A DNA stretch of 64,000 bases from Bufo bufo (Eukaryota > Chordata > Amphibia > Anura > Bufonidae): NCBI RefSeq assembly GCF_905171765.1, contig NC_053395.1:190653577-190717576 (forward strand). Direction: 5' to 3'. Positions within the stretch are counted from its first letter, which is position 1. Every line of letters starts with the position of its first letter. The translations under genes and the position numbers were made by a program. The notes beneath the pieces were generated by a model, which searched no databases, was not told where the DNA came from, and worked only from the letters and a program-made list of their open reading frames with translations. Shown here piece by piece: positions 1 to 10,950 of the stretch.

Positions 1-251
1 CACAGCAGTACTGGCAAAATATTCTGTGGACAGATGAAACCAAAGTTGAGTTGTTTGGAAGAAACACACATCACTATGTGTGGAGAAAAAGAGGCACAGC
101 ACACCAACATCAAAACCTCATCCCAACTGTGAAGTATGGTGGTGGGGGCATCATGGTTTGGGGCTGCTTTGCTGCATCAGGGCTTGGACAGATTGCTATC
201 ATCGAAGGAAAAATGAATTCCCAAGTTTATCAAGACATTTTGCAGGAGAAC
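1..251 (+). pseudogene. Tc1-like transposase fragment (catalytic core part)
   Basis: From base 3 the plus strand reads QQYWQNILWTDETKVELFG and continues through VWRKRG and GGGGIMVWGCF to QDILQENL. This is the catalytic core of a Tc1/mariner transposase: the first catalytic aspartate is in WTDETK, and the G-rich MVWG block is a family hallmark. The enzyme cuts and pastes its own element at TA sites in the nucleus. The 5' part lies outside the window. The frame is destroyed at base 252, where a TTAA-flanked repeat begins, so the second Asp and the Glu of the DDE triad are missing. It is not functional as read. Confidence 0.85.
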
Positions 252-1407
252 TTAACCACTTGCCATCTGGGCCATTTGCCCCCTTCCTGACCAGGCCTAA
301 TTTTGCAAAACTGACATATCTCACTTTATGTGGTAATAACTTTGGAACGCCTTTACTTATCCAAGTCATTCAGAGATTGTTTTCTCGTGACACATTGTAC
401 TTCACGATAGTCATAAATTTGAGTCAATATATTTCACCTTTATTTATGAAAAAATCCCAAATTTACCCAAAACTTTGAAAAATTTGCAATTTTCAAAATT
501 TCTATTTATCTGCTTTTAAAACAGAAAGTGATACCTCATAAAATATTTATTACTTAACATTCCCCATATGTCTACTTTATGTTGGCATCATTTTGGAAAT
601 GTCATTTTATTGTTTTAGGACGTTAGAAGGCTTAGAAGTTTAGAAGCAATTCTTCAAATTTTTAAGAAAATTGCCAAAACCCACTTTTTAAGGACCAGTT
701 CAGGTCTGAAGTCACTTTGTGGTGCCTACATAGTGGATACCCCCATAAATGACCCCATTGTAAAAACTACACCCCTCAAGTTACTTAAAACCGATTTTAC
801 AAACTTTGTTAACCCTTTAGGCATTCCACAAGAATTAAAGGAATATGGAGATCAAATTTTTAAATTTCACTTTTTTGGCAGATTTTTTATTTTAATCCAA
901 TTTTTTCTTTAACACATCGATGGTTAACAGCCAAACAAAACTCAATATTTATTACCCAGATTCTGCGGTTTACAGAAACACCCCACATGTGGTCATAAAC
1001 TGCTGTATGGGCACACGGCAGGGCGCAGAAGAAAAGGAACTCCACATGGTTTTTAGATGCCATGTCCCATTTGAAGCCCCCTGATGCACCCTTACAGTAG
1101 AAACTCCCAAGAAGGGATCCCATTTTGGAAACTAGGGTATAAGGTGCCAGTTTTATTGGTACTATTTTTGGGTACATATGATTTTTTGATCATTCATTAT
1201 AACACTTTATGGGGTAAGGTGACCAAAAAATGGGTTGTTTTAGCACAGTTTTTATTTATTTATTTTTACAGCGTTCACCTGAGGGGTTCAGTCAAGTGAC
1301 ATTTTTATAGAGCAGATTGTTACGGACGTGGCCATTCCTAATATGTATACTTTTTCTTATTTATTAAAGTTTTACACAATAATAGCATTTTTGAAACAAA
1401 AAAATTG
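252..1407. mobile_element. TTAA-flanked non-autonomous DNA element, left part
   Basis: The Tc1 frame is interrupted exactly at a TTAA (252-255) followed by CCACTTGCCATCTGGGCC. The A/T-rich interior shows no credible coding frame. It resumes at 4462 after a 3-kb insertion. A TTAA target is used by piggyBac and Kolobok transposons, and I cannot tell which applies because the right terminus is not visible. The last ~250 bases (about 1150-1407) are the first copy of a ~360-base unit repeated at 4462-4820 and 4821-5200. Confidence 0.6.
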
Positions 1408-2215
1408 CCGTATTTTTCGCCCCATAAGGCGCACTTTTTCCCCCCCAAAATAGGGGAAAAATGCCCCTTTGTCTTATGGGGCGAATGCTGTCAGTTTTAC
1501 ATCGCAAACTGCGATCTATGAGCGATCGGGGAGGGACTGGGAGGAGGAGCTGGGGGCCGGCAATAGCGGCGGGGCGGTGCAGTCAGTGTACTATAGCCCC
1601 GCCGGTCCGGTATACTAATATAAAATGTCTTATTCAATTAATAGTTATTAAACATGCCCCCCAACTCCTAATAGTACCTTACATCCTAACCGCTTTAGTA
1701 GAATGCAGGCAGGCAGGCCGGGCGGGCGGCATCGTAACTCCCTGATCAGGGCCGGCTCCAGGATCATGTGGGCCCTTGGGCGATAAAGTCTCAGTGGGCC
1801 CCCTTACACAGTGGTAACTCTCTGAGTACAGATAATACAGTAGATATCACCTGCAGTCCTATGTAAAAGCATAGATAACACAGTCATGGCTATCTGAGTA
1901 CAGAAAATGTAGTATTGTTACCTGCAGTCCTATGTAAAACCACAGATAACACTAGTGCTGATAATGTGATAGTGTTACCTGTAGTCCTATGTAAACCACA
2001 GATAACACTAGTGCTGATAATGTGATAGTGTTACCTGTAGTCCTATGTAAACCACAGATAACACTAGTGTAGATCATGTAGTAGTGTTACCTACGTCCTT
2101 AGTGTGCCTCTACCACGGACTCCATGCTGGCGGTGCTGCCTCCTCTTCCATCTTCATCTTGCCCCGCACAGAATGTCCTGTGTCAAGACAAAGGGAACAC
2201 TGTGGGCATGGTGAT

Positions 2216-2645
2216 GGTGACACACACACAGTGACAGACACACACACACACACACACACAGGGACAGACACACATACGGGGACAGAAACACACACACGGG
2301 GACAGACACACATACACACACACACACGGGGACAGACACACACACACACGGGGACAGACACACATACACACACACGGGGACAGACACACATACACACACA
2401 GGGACAGACACACACACACGGGGACAGACACACACACACGGGCCAGACAGACACACACACGGGGACAGACACACACACGGGGACAGACACACACACACGG
2501 GGACAGACAGACACACACACGGGGACAGACACACACACGGCAACAGACACACACACACGGGGACAGACACACACACACGGGGACAGACACACACACACAG
2601 GGACAGACACACACGGGGACAGAAACACACACACAGGGACAGACA
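2216..2645. repeat. ACACAC-GGGGACAG minisatellite
   Basis: About 430 bases of alternating (CA)n runs and GGGGACAGA blocks with a variable repeat length of about 12-26 bases. A short related tract (ACACACAGGGACAGACAG) recurs at 3178-3236 in the same hAT element. Long open frames here on both strands (for instance a Thr/His-rich one and Cys/Val-rich ones) are by-products of the repeat, not genes. Confidence 0.95.
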
Positions 2646-2866
2646 CCTGTGTAATCATCAACCAACTTCTATCTAAAAGGGAATTCCACCTTTAGTTATG
2701 CTCCAACCTTTTGTTACCTTATAATATGACTCCCACTGATTCCCAGTACTGATGGGACATGGACTGAGGTTTAAAAGGGAATTATCAACATGTACCACAA
2801 GGTGGTCTAAACCGTAACCCATTAGGCACTGACTAGACTGTGGGATGGAGTCTAAACAATGCCTCA

Positions 2867-3158
2867 GGCCTCATGCACACTGCCGTTATGCGTCCGTTTT
2901 GTGCATTGGGGACCACAATTTGTGGACCCCAATGCACTGGCAACGTCCGGGACAGATTGAGACCCATTTAACCTGAATAGGTCCATGATCCGGCCGCACC
3001 GCACAAAAAAATAGAACATGTTCTATTTTTTTGCGGTGCGGAGGCACGGACGGAAACACCACAGAAGCACTCCGTAGTGCTTCCCATTGAGCGATTGCGG
3101 ACCGATTCAAGTGAATGGGTCCGCATCCGTGATGCACACAGCCGGTGTGCATGAGGCC
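2867..3158. mobile_element. Harbinger-like MITE
   Basis: Inverted termini are GGCCTCATGCACACTGCC at the left and GCCGGTGTGCATGAGGCC at the right, 292 bases in all. The interior is rich in CpG and in phrases such as GAATGGGTCCGCATCCGTG, shared in style with the 6856-9000 element. The flanking triplets TCA and ATA do not match, so the TWA duplication expected for PIF/Harbinger is not preserved here. Family assignment rests on the terminus shared with 6856-9000, which does have TTA duplications. Confidence 0.65.
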
Positions 3159-3919
3159 ATAGACATAGAAAGGGGCACACACACAGGGACAGACAGACAG
3201 ACACACACACACACAGGGACAGACAGACACACACATCATGGCCCTCAGAATACACCTGGACCTGTATGATAAACCCCCTTAATTGCACCAGATTCCACTC
3301 CACTTGAACCCCACGGCCCCTGAGTGCTCCACCGGCCCCCTCATATATGAGCTCCATATGCTTCCCCTCACAAGTTCTGGTTCTCCAGCAGCACATCCTA
3401 CCTCACTCTGCATCTTGCAGGCAGGCACAGCCCCTCCTCCTTCAACAAGCTGCTGCTGCCGTCAGGGTTTGTCACGTGACCATGAAGGAGCATGTGACCA
3501 GTGATGTCACAGAACTCCTTCTAACAACTACATTCTAGCATAGGATCGATCATCTACCGAAACAACTCCATCTACCCTGTTCTGAGTTCTGGGCCGCTTA
3601 CCCCAGCAGTGCACATGGCGAAAATTGTCTGCATTGCTGGGGTAAGCTGCCCTAGAATTCAAAACAGGCAGGACACAGCTGCAGAAGTGAGCAGGCACAG
3701 TGGGCCCCCCCAGGAGCAGGGGGCCCCGGCATTTGCCCGGGTTTGCCGGGTGGTGGCGCCGGCCCTGTCCCTGATATCACGTGCCTGCGCCGCCTACTTT
3801 ATGAATGAAGCATTGCTGGCATTGTACAGAAGCTGTTAGGATGTAAGGTACTATTAGGAGTGAGGGGGCATGTTTAATAACTATTAATTGAATAAGACAT
3901 TTTATATTAGTATACTGGA

Positions 3920-4340
3920 GCGGCGGGGGGGGGATCTGTGGATGACATTTTTATGGGCTGGGGGGGTCTGTGGATGGCACTGTTATGGGCTGGAGGGTCT
4001 GTGGATGGCACTGTTATGGGCTGGGGGGGGGGTCTGTGGATGGCACATATATAACAGTGCCATCCACAGATCCCCCCCCCCGTAACAGTGCCAGCCACAG
4101 ATCCCCCCCTGTAACAGTGCCAGCCACAGATCCCCCTGTAACAGTGTCCGTCATCCACAGATCCCCCCATAACAGTGTCCGTCATCCACAGATCCCCCCA
4201 TAACAGTGTCCGTCATCCACAGATCCCCCATAAGTGTCCGTCATCCACAGATCCCCCCCATAACAGTGTCCGTCATCCACAGATCCCCCCATAACAGTGT
4301 CCTTCACAGATCCCCAGTAATAGTGCCATCCACAGACCAC
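3920..4340. repeat. Inverted then tandem minisatellite (TCCACAGATCCCCC units)
   Basis: From 3920 to 4050 the sequence repeats GTCTGTGGATGGCACTGTTATGGG. From 4050 to 4340 the complement repeats about nine times as CATAACAGTGTCCGTCATCCACAGATCCCCCC-like units of 30-37 bases. The switch of orientation near 4050 makes a large hairpin with C/G homopolymers. It lies in the right arm of the mariner-like MITE. Open frames across it are artefacts. Confidence 0.9.
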
Positions 4341-4461
4341 CATTAGTTTCAAACCCACCAAAAGCACACCTTTTGGTTAAAAATATTTTTTTCTTATTTT
4401 CCTCCCCAAAAACCTAGGTGCGTCTTATGGGCCGGTGCGTCTTATAGGGCGAAAAATACGG

Positions 4462-5280
4462 TATGTTTTAATGTGTCCATGTTCTGAGAGCTATAGTTTT
4501 TTTTAATTTTTTGAGAGATTTTCTTATGTAGGGGCTAATTTTTTGCTGGATGAGGTGACGGTTTTATTGGTACCATTTTGTGGGACATACACCTTTTTGA
4601 TCACTTGGTGTTGCACTTTTTGTGATGTAAGGTGACAAAAATTGCTTGTTTTGGCACAGTTTTTTTTTTTTTTTTTTTACGGTGTTCACCCGAGGGGTTA
4701 GGTCATGTGATATTTTTATAAAGCTGATTTTTATGGACGTGGCAATACCTAATATGTATACTTTTTTTTATTTATTTTACTTTAACACAATAATAGAATT
4801 TTTGAAACCCAAAAAATTATGTTTTAGTGTCTCCATGTTCTAAGCTATAGTTTTTTATATTTTTTGAGAGATTTTCTTATGTAGGGGCTAATTTTTTGCG
4901 GGATGAGGTGACGGTTATATTGGTACCATTTTGTGGGACATATGCCTTTTTGATCACTTGGTGTTGCACTTTTTGTGATGTAAGGTGACAAAAATGGCTT
5001 TTTTGACAGTTATCTTTTTATTTTTTTTATGGTGTTTATTGGACTGGGTCGATTATGTGATATATTTATAGAGCCGACCGTCACGGACGCTGCAATACCA
5101 AATATGTCTATTTTTTTTTTATTCCTTACTTGGGGAATTTTTTTTTTTACATGTGAAACCTTTATTTTATTTTATTTTTTTAACACTTTATTTATTTATT
5201 TATTTTTTTGCATTTTTCGTCCCCCATAAGGTCATACAAGACCTCTGGGGGACATTTACTTCACTTTTACTTTTTTTTTT
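4462..5280. repeat. Right continuation of the TTAA element: ~360-base tandem units
   Basis: Two further copies of the unit seen at about 1150-1407. Each has GGGACATA..CTTTTTGATCACTTGG, GTGATGTAAGGTGACAAAA, GGTGTT, ATGTGATAT.TTTATA and ATACC.AATATGT in order, with long T runs. The unit starts at 4462 and again near 4821. Poly-T tracts make up the rest to about 5280. No gene. This is the host sequence into which the mariner-like MITE inserted. Confidence 0.75.
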
Positions 5281-5289
5281 CGCTGTTGA

Positions 5290-6852
5290 TTTCACCTGTA
5301 ACAAGGACCTTCTGGTATTGCACCGTTTTGCTCATCCTCTCCACCACAGCAATGAGAGATGAGAAGTTCTCTTTGTAGCAGGGGTTGAGAAGCGTGAACA
5401 ACCAGTTATCTGTGTTGTCTAAAATGCGTATAACGCGCGGGTCGCGGGAAAGGCAGCCTAACATAAAAATCAGCCATGTGTGCCAGACTACCAACAGGCA
5501 AGACTTCGCTGTCGTCCTCAGGAGGATGACTCTCAATCTCCTCATCCTCTTCCTCCTCTTCTGCCCAGCCACGCAGAACAGATGGAATTAAACTTCCATG
5601 GGTACTACCCTCTGTAGCTGAGGCAACGTCTCCTGCTCCTCCTCCTCCTCCAATTCGTGCTGAGAAGACAAACTGAGGGTGGTCTGGCTATCACCCTGTG
5701 TAATGTCTTCCCCCATTTCCACCTCTTCCACATGCAAAGCGCCGGCCTTAATTGTGAGCAGCGAGCGTTTGAGTAGACACAGAAGTGGGATGGTTATGCT
5801 GATAATTGCGTTATCGCCGCTCACCATCTGTGTGGATTCCTCAAAGTTTCTTAAAACCTCACAGAGGTCAGACATCCATGCCCACTTCTTGATTGTGAAT
5901 AGTGGAAAGGCGACGACCATGTTGCAGATGGTTTTTCACTACTGCCCTCTGCTGCTCACAAAGCCTGGCCAACATGTGGAACGTTGAGTTCCAGCGCGTG
6001 CTCACATCGCACAACAGCGGGTGTGCTGGCAATTTCCAGCGCTGCTGCAGCGTTGACAGACTGGCTGAAGCTGTCGATGACTTGCGGAAATGTGCACACA
6101 CGTGGCGCACTTTCACCAGTAGCTCAGGCAAATTGGGGTAGGTTTTGAGAAACCGCTGAACCACTAAGTTTAAGACGTAGGCTAGGCATGGGATGTGTGT
6201 GAGCTTGCCGAGCTCCAAAGCCACCACCAAGTTACGGCCATTATCAGACACAACCATGCCTGGTTCTAGGTTGAGTGGCGAGAGCCACAGCTAAGTCTGG
6301 TCTCTTATCCCCTGCCACAGCTCTGCGGCGGTGTGATGTCTGTCCCCTATGCATATCCGCTTCAGCACGGCCTGTTGCAGCTTCCCCACTGCAGTGCTTT
6401 ACTGCTTCCAGCTACCGACTGATGGCTGATGGACGTAGGGCCCGCAATCCTTGGCGTCAGTAGCACCTGTGCCATCCCAGGGTACGACTCGCTCCCGACC
6501 TCCACAACATTCACCAAGTGTGCCATCAGGGAAATGTAGTGTCCCTGGCCGAATGCACTTGTCCATGTGTCCGTGATTAATTGGACCTTCCCAGTAACTG
6601 CGTTGGTCAGGGCACGTGTAATGTTATGGGACACATGTTGGTGTAAGGTGGGCATGGCACACCTTGAAAAATTGTGGCAGCTGGGGAATCCGTAACGCGA
6701 GGCAGCCACCGACATCAGGCTGCGAAAGGCCTCAGTGTCCCCAAGCCTAAATGGCAACATTTCTAGGGCCAGTAATTTAGAAAGCTGCACATTTAGTGCT
6801 ATGGCCTGTAGGTGGGTGGCTGGGTATTTGCGCTTGCGTTCAAAATCCTGGG
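5290..6852 (-). pseudogene. hAT transposase pseudogene, catalytic and C-terminal part
   Basis: Reading the minus strand from 6852 downward gives hAT transposase blocks in the right order. First, YPATHLQAIALNVQLSKLLAL, then ITDTWTSAFGQGHYISLMAH with the first catalytic Asp. Then SDNGRNLVVALELGKLTHI with the second Asp, followed by CLAYVLNLVVQ and RWNSTFHML. Next are KKWAWMSDLCEVLRNFEEST and PLLCLLKRSLLTIK, and finally a worn LDPRYK block (LLNPCYKENF) near 5375. The enzyme would excise and insert hAT elements with 8-bp duplications. At least four frame breaks occur (near 6360, 6257, 5900 and 5580). The C-terminal dimerisation region is not found. Its N-terminal half continues at 9004 beyond an inserted element, so it is certainly dead. 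Confidence 0.85.
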
Positions 6853-6855
6853 TTA

Positions 6856-9000
6856 GGCCTCCTGCACACGATCGTTGTGTGCACCCGTGGCCGTTGTGCC
6901 GTTTTCCGTTTTTTTTCGCGGACCCATTGACTTTCAATGGGTCCGTGGAAAAATCGGAAAATGCACCGTTTTGCAGCCGCATCCGTGATCCGTGTTTCCT
7001 GGCCATGAAAAAAATATGACCTGTCCTATTTTTTTCACGGCCAACGGTTCACGGACCCATTCAAGTCAATGGGTCCGTGAAAGAACACGGATGCACACAA
7101 GATTGGCATCCGTGTCCGTGATCCGTGGCCGTAGGTTAGTTTTTATACAGACGGATCCGAAGATCCGTCTGTATAAAAGCTTTTTCAAAGCTGAGTTTTC
7201 ACTTCGTGAAAACTCAGAACCGACAGTATATTCTAACACAGAAGCGTTCCCATGGTGATGGGGACGCTTCTAGTTAGAATACACTACAAACTGTGTACAA
7301 GACTGCCCCCTGCTGCCTGGCAGCACCCGATCTCTTACAGGGGGCCGTGATCAGCACAATTAACCCCTTCAGGTGCGGCACCTGAAGGGGTTAATTGTGC
7401 TGATCAGGCCCCCTGTAAGAGATCAGGGCTGCCAGGCAGCAGGGGGCAGACCCCCCCCCCCTCCCCAGTTTGAATATCATTGGTGGCCAGTGCGGCCCCC
7501 CCCCCTCTATTGTAATAATAGGTTGGTGGCCAGTGCGGCCCCCCCCCCCTCCCTCTATTGTAATAATTCGTTGGTGGCACAGTGTGCGCCCCCCCCCTCC
7601 CTCCCTCTATTGTAATAATTCATTGGTGGCACAGTGTGCGCCCCCCCATCGGCCCCCCCTCCCTCTATAGCATTAACAACATTGGTGGCCAGTGTGGCCT
7701 CCCATCTCCCCCCCCCTCATCATTGGTGGCAGCGGAGTTCCGATCGGAGTCCCAGTTTAATCGCTGGGGCTCCGATCGGTAACCATGGCAACCAGGACGC
7801 TACTACAGTCCTGGTTGCCATGGTTACTTAGCAATAGTACAATAGTAGAAGATTCATACTTACCGGCTGCTGCGATGTTCGTGTCCGGCCGGGAGCTCCA
7901 CCTACTGGTAAGTGTCATTGCTAAATGAACTGTCACTTACCAGTAGGAGGAGCTCCCGGCCGGAAGCAGATATCGCAGCTCCCAGGTAAGTATGAATCTT
8001 TTACTATTGTACTATTGCTAGTAACCCGCTGCCACCAATGATCGGGTGGGGGGTAGATGGGAGGCCGCACACTGGCCACCAATGTTGTTAATGCTATAGA
8101 GGGAGGGGGGGCCAATGGGGGGCGCACACTGTGCCACCAACGATTACAATAGAGGGAGGAAGGGGGGGGGGCGCACACTGTGCCACCAACGAATTATTAC
8201 AATAGAGGGAGAAGGGGGGGGGCGCACACTGTGCCACCAACGATTTATTACAATAGAGGGAGGAAGGGGGGGGTGCACACTGTGCCACCAACGAATTATT
8301 ACAATAGAGGGAGGAAGGGGGGGGGGCCGCACTGGCCACCAATGATATTCAAACTGGGGAGGGGGGAGGGGGGGGGGGTCTGCCCCCTGCTGCCATCTCT
8401 TACAGGGGGATATGATAGCACAATTAACCCCTTCAGGTGCGGCACCTGAAGGGTTAATTGTGCTGATCACAGCCCCCTGTAAGAGATCGGATGGGGGCAG
8501 TCATGTACACAGTTTGTAGTATATTCTAACTAGAAGCGTCCCCATCACCATGGGAACGCCTCTGTGTTAGAATATACTGTCGGAAATGAGGTTTCACGAT
8601 CTAACTCATATCCGACAGTATATTCTAACATAGAGGCGTTCCCATGGTGATGGGGACGCTTCAAGTTAAAATATACCATCGGATTGGAGAAAACTCCGAT
8701 CAGATGGTATAAAAGGGACTCCAGACTTTACATTGAAAGTCAATGGGGACGGATCCGTTTGAAATGGCACCATATTGTGTCAACGTCAAACGGATCCGTC
8801 CCCATTGACTTGCATTGTAATTCAGGACGGATCCGTTTGGCTCCGCACGGCCAGACGGACACCAAAAAGACTTTTTTTTCATGTCCGTGGATCCTCCAAA
8901 AATCAAGGAAGACCCACGGACGAAAAAACGATCACGGATCACGGGAAAACGGGACCCGTTTTTGCGGACCGCAAAAAAATACGTTCGTGTGCAGGAGGCC
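6856..9000. mobile_element. 2.1-kb Harbinger-like foldback element, TTA target duplication
   Basis: Termini are GGCCTCCTGCACACGA at the left and TCGTGTGCAGGAGGCC at the right (16 of 16 bases inverted), flanked by TTA at 6853-6855 and 9001-9003. A three-base TWA duplication and GGCC termini fit PIF/Harbinger. It sits inside the hAT transposase frame: coding blocks resume on both sides. There is no transposase of its own. The interior is one large palindrome centred near 7923 whose arms themselves contain hairpins. CpG-rich phrases such as GTCAATGGGGACGGATCCG (8741-8759) recur in the MITEs at 31634 and 63218. Confidence 0.85.
7290..8560. repeat. Nested hairpins and inverted tandem arrays in the foldback core
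   Basis: Hairpin A (7302-7447, centre ~7372) and hairpin B (8383-8498, centre ~8442) each read GGGGTTAATTGTGCTGATC against its complement around GGTGCGGCACC. Between them, about five ~52-base units (CCCCCCTCCCTCTATTGTAATAATTCGTTGGTGGCAC type) run at 7480-7720 and again inverted at 8070-8340. The central inverted repeat is CACCTACTGGTAAGTG with CACTTACCAGTAG around 7923. Another hairpin pair sits at 8521-8680 around TACTGTCGG/CCGACAGTA. All open frames here are Pro/Ala- or Val-rich repeat artefacts. Confidence 0.9.
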
Positions 9001-9003
9001 TTA

Positions 9004-10007
9004 AGGACATTTGGACGATGCGCTGGGACACGGAAGTGGATGTGGTCACTGACTGTGCTTGCAAAGGTCCAGGTGCAGGGCGGGAGGCATCCGAGCCTGC
9101 GTCTTTGACAGGGAATTGGCCAGCACGTAACACAGGGAAAGAGGAGGCAGTGGTGTTTGTTGTCCGCACTTTCCTAAAAAAGCGCCATACTGTGACACAC
9201 CTACCTCTTGGCAAGGGAGATTTCCGCAAGGGGTTGCTCCTTGGAAGAGTTGCGGGTCTATTTGGTGTGGCCCGCCTTCTCGCTTTTGCCACCCCACTGC
9301 CTCTTCCAGCCTGTTGCGGTGCTGAAGATCCCTCCCCCTCTGTACTGCTGTCCTCACTCAGCTTTCCACCTTTCCAGGTTGGGTCAGTGACTTCATCATC
9401 CACCACATCCTCTTCCACTTCCTCACTCTGCTCATCCTCCTGACTTGTTGAACTAACCACAACCTCAGTGATTGACAACTGTGTCTCATCCTCTTCATCA
9501 ACCTCTTGTGACAGTAATTGCCATTGACTTAATGGCAACTGTGTCTCATCATCATCAACCTCATTAAACAGTAATTGCCGTTCCCCACTTTCATCTTCTT
9601 GTGACTGGGGATGCTCAAGAGTTTGTGAATCAGGACACAAGATCTGTCCCTCTTCAATCGTGCTTGTCCTCGAAATATCCGAGTGTGGGATCACTTGTTT
9701 GCCCAGACTCTCCATGGTGGGAGGAAGTAGGATCAGGGTGGGGATTGTGTTGAGCAGATTCTTGTCTACTGAGACTGGACTTGGTAGAAGAGTGGGTTTT
9801 GCTTAACCGACTGGAAGCATTATTTGCTGCAATCCAACCGACCACCTGGTGGCACTGCTCTGACTTCAAGAGTGGTGTCCTGCGCCGCCCTGCAAACTGG
9901 GACATGAAGCTAGGTATCGTGGATGATTGTTTTTCTTGTGCTCTAGCAGCAGGCACAGTTTCAACACGCCCAGGGCCACGGCCTCTGTCCATCAGCATCA
10001 CGGCCAC
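9004..10007 (-). pseudogene. hAT/BED-finger transposase pseudogene, N-terminal part
   Basis: On the minus strand from about 10007 the frame reads MLMDRGRGPGRVETVPAARA, then Ser/Gln-rich and acidic low-complexity sequence (about 9715-9390). A worn BED zinc finger follows near 9210-9050: VWRFFRKV, then a remnant spacing ending HLDLCKHSQ in a neighbouring frame. BED fingers bind DNA at the start of many hAT transposases. The coding direction and order join to the catalytic part below 6852 if the 6856-9000 insertion is removed. At least two frame breaks. The low-complexity N-terminus is the least certain part of the call. Confidence 0.65.
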
Positions 10008-10329
10008 TTCCCTGTCCCTTACTGCTCGCCTTGAGCATATTAAATGGTATATATGCTTGAAGGTCTGTCACATGTACAGTAGCGTAGGATTTGGAAGTGT
10101 ATGCGCAAACAAATTTAAAAAGGTATTTGGGATGTTGAAACGTCACACAGGAGATATCCCGCAGATAATGTCAATGCTGTCACTAGCGGCTAATATAAAA
10201 ATTACAGGGAATGTCACAGGTTTTTTAGATGAGTAAACGTTATACAGGAGAGGTACCACCGGTAATGTCACTGTCTGCAGCGTCTACGGAAAAAGTACAC
10301 TGCATGTCACAGATAAATATTTTATGCGC

Positions 10330-10950
10330 ACACATTACACTGGAGATTTGGCACTGGTAATGTCACTGTCAGAAGCAGACACCGTCTATTGAAAAAGTAC
10401 ACTGTATGTCATAGATTAATTTTTTCATCCCACACGTTACACTGCAGATGTGGCGCAGGTAATGTCACTGTCCGCAGCAGACACGGTCTATGGAAAAAGT
10501 ACACCTGATGTCACCGATATTTTTTGTATGCGCACACTTTATACTGGAGATGTGGCGCAGCTAATGTCACTGTCCGCTGCGGACACCGTCTACGGAAAAA
10601 GTACACTGGATGTCACAGATATTTTTTGAATGTGCACACTTTACACTGGAGATGTGGCTCAGCTAATGTCACAGATATTTTTTGGATGTGCACACTTTAC
10701 ACAGGAGATGTGGCGCAGCTAATTTCACTGCGCAGCGGACACCGTCTACGGAAAAAGTACACTGAATGTCACAGATATTTTTGGGATGCACACACTTTGC
10801 ACTGGAGATGTAGTGCAGTTAATGTCACTGTCCGCAGCGGACACCATTTACGGAAAAAGTACACTGGATTTCACAGATATTTTTTGGATGCGCACACGTT
10901 ACACAGGAGATGTAGCGCAGCTAATGTCGCTGTCTGCAGCATCCTAACTA
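10330..10950. repeat. ~102-base tandem repeats upstream of the hAT pseudogene
   Basis: Seven imperfect copies with starts near 10336, 10435, 10537, 10640, 10693, 10795 and 10898. Each has TTACACTGGAGATGTGGCGCAG, AATGTCACTGTCCGCAGC, CACCGTCTACGGAAAAAGT and CACTGGATGTCACAGATATTT. The copy at 10640 is internally shortened. The array lies between the transposase start and the presumed hAT terminus near 11467, so it is subterminal to that element. Confidence 0.85.

Larger units (their letters stand above)
1747..3767. mobile_element. Non-autonomous hAT element, 8-bp TSD TCCCTGAT
   Basis: Terminal inverted repeats are CAGGGCCGGCTCCAGG and, at the right, GGCGCCGGCCCTG. Perfect 8-bp target-site duplications TCCCTGAT lie at 1739-1746 and 3768-3775. 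Eight-base duplications and CAGGG termini are diagnostic of hAT transposons. The interior has no transposase. It holds short tandem units ending in a CAGATAACAC motif (about 1840-2080), a (CA)n-GGGGACAG minisatellite, a nested Harbinger-like MITE and plain sequence. It lies inside the mariner-like MITE and is therefore younger than it. Confidence 0.9.
1408..4461. mobile_element. Palindromic mariner-like MITE (TA target), carrying a nested hAT
   Basis: The ends are inverted copies of CCGTATTTTTCGCCC with ATAAG-GCGCA following; the right end reads GGGCGAAAAATACGG. The flanking repeat gives the empty site: a parallel copy near 4815 reads AAAATTATGTTTT, so the left flank AATTG and right flank TATG fit a TA target whose left A has become G. 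The arms pair further in (about 1610-1740 with 3776-3925). No transposase is present. Subtracting the nested hAT leaves about 1.0 kb. Assignment to Tc1/mariner rests on the TA duplication only. Confidence 0.65.

Noticed and set aside
2084..2695. Long open frames on both strands, Thr/His-rich and Cys/Val-rich
   Set aside because: They translate a CA-GGGGACAG minisatellite; the composition follows the repeat and no domain is present.
252..5280. LTR retrotransposon as explanation for the repeated ~360-base units
   Set aside because: No TG..CA ends, primer-binding site, polypurine tract or gag-pol frame; the copies are adjacent to each other.
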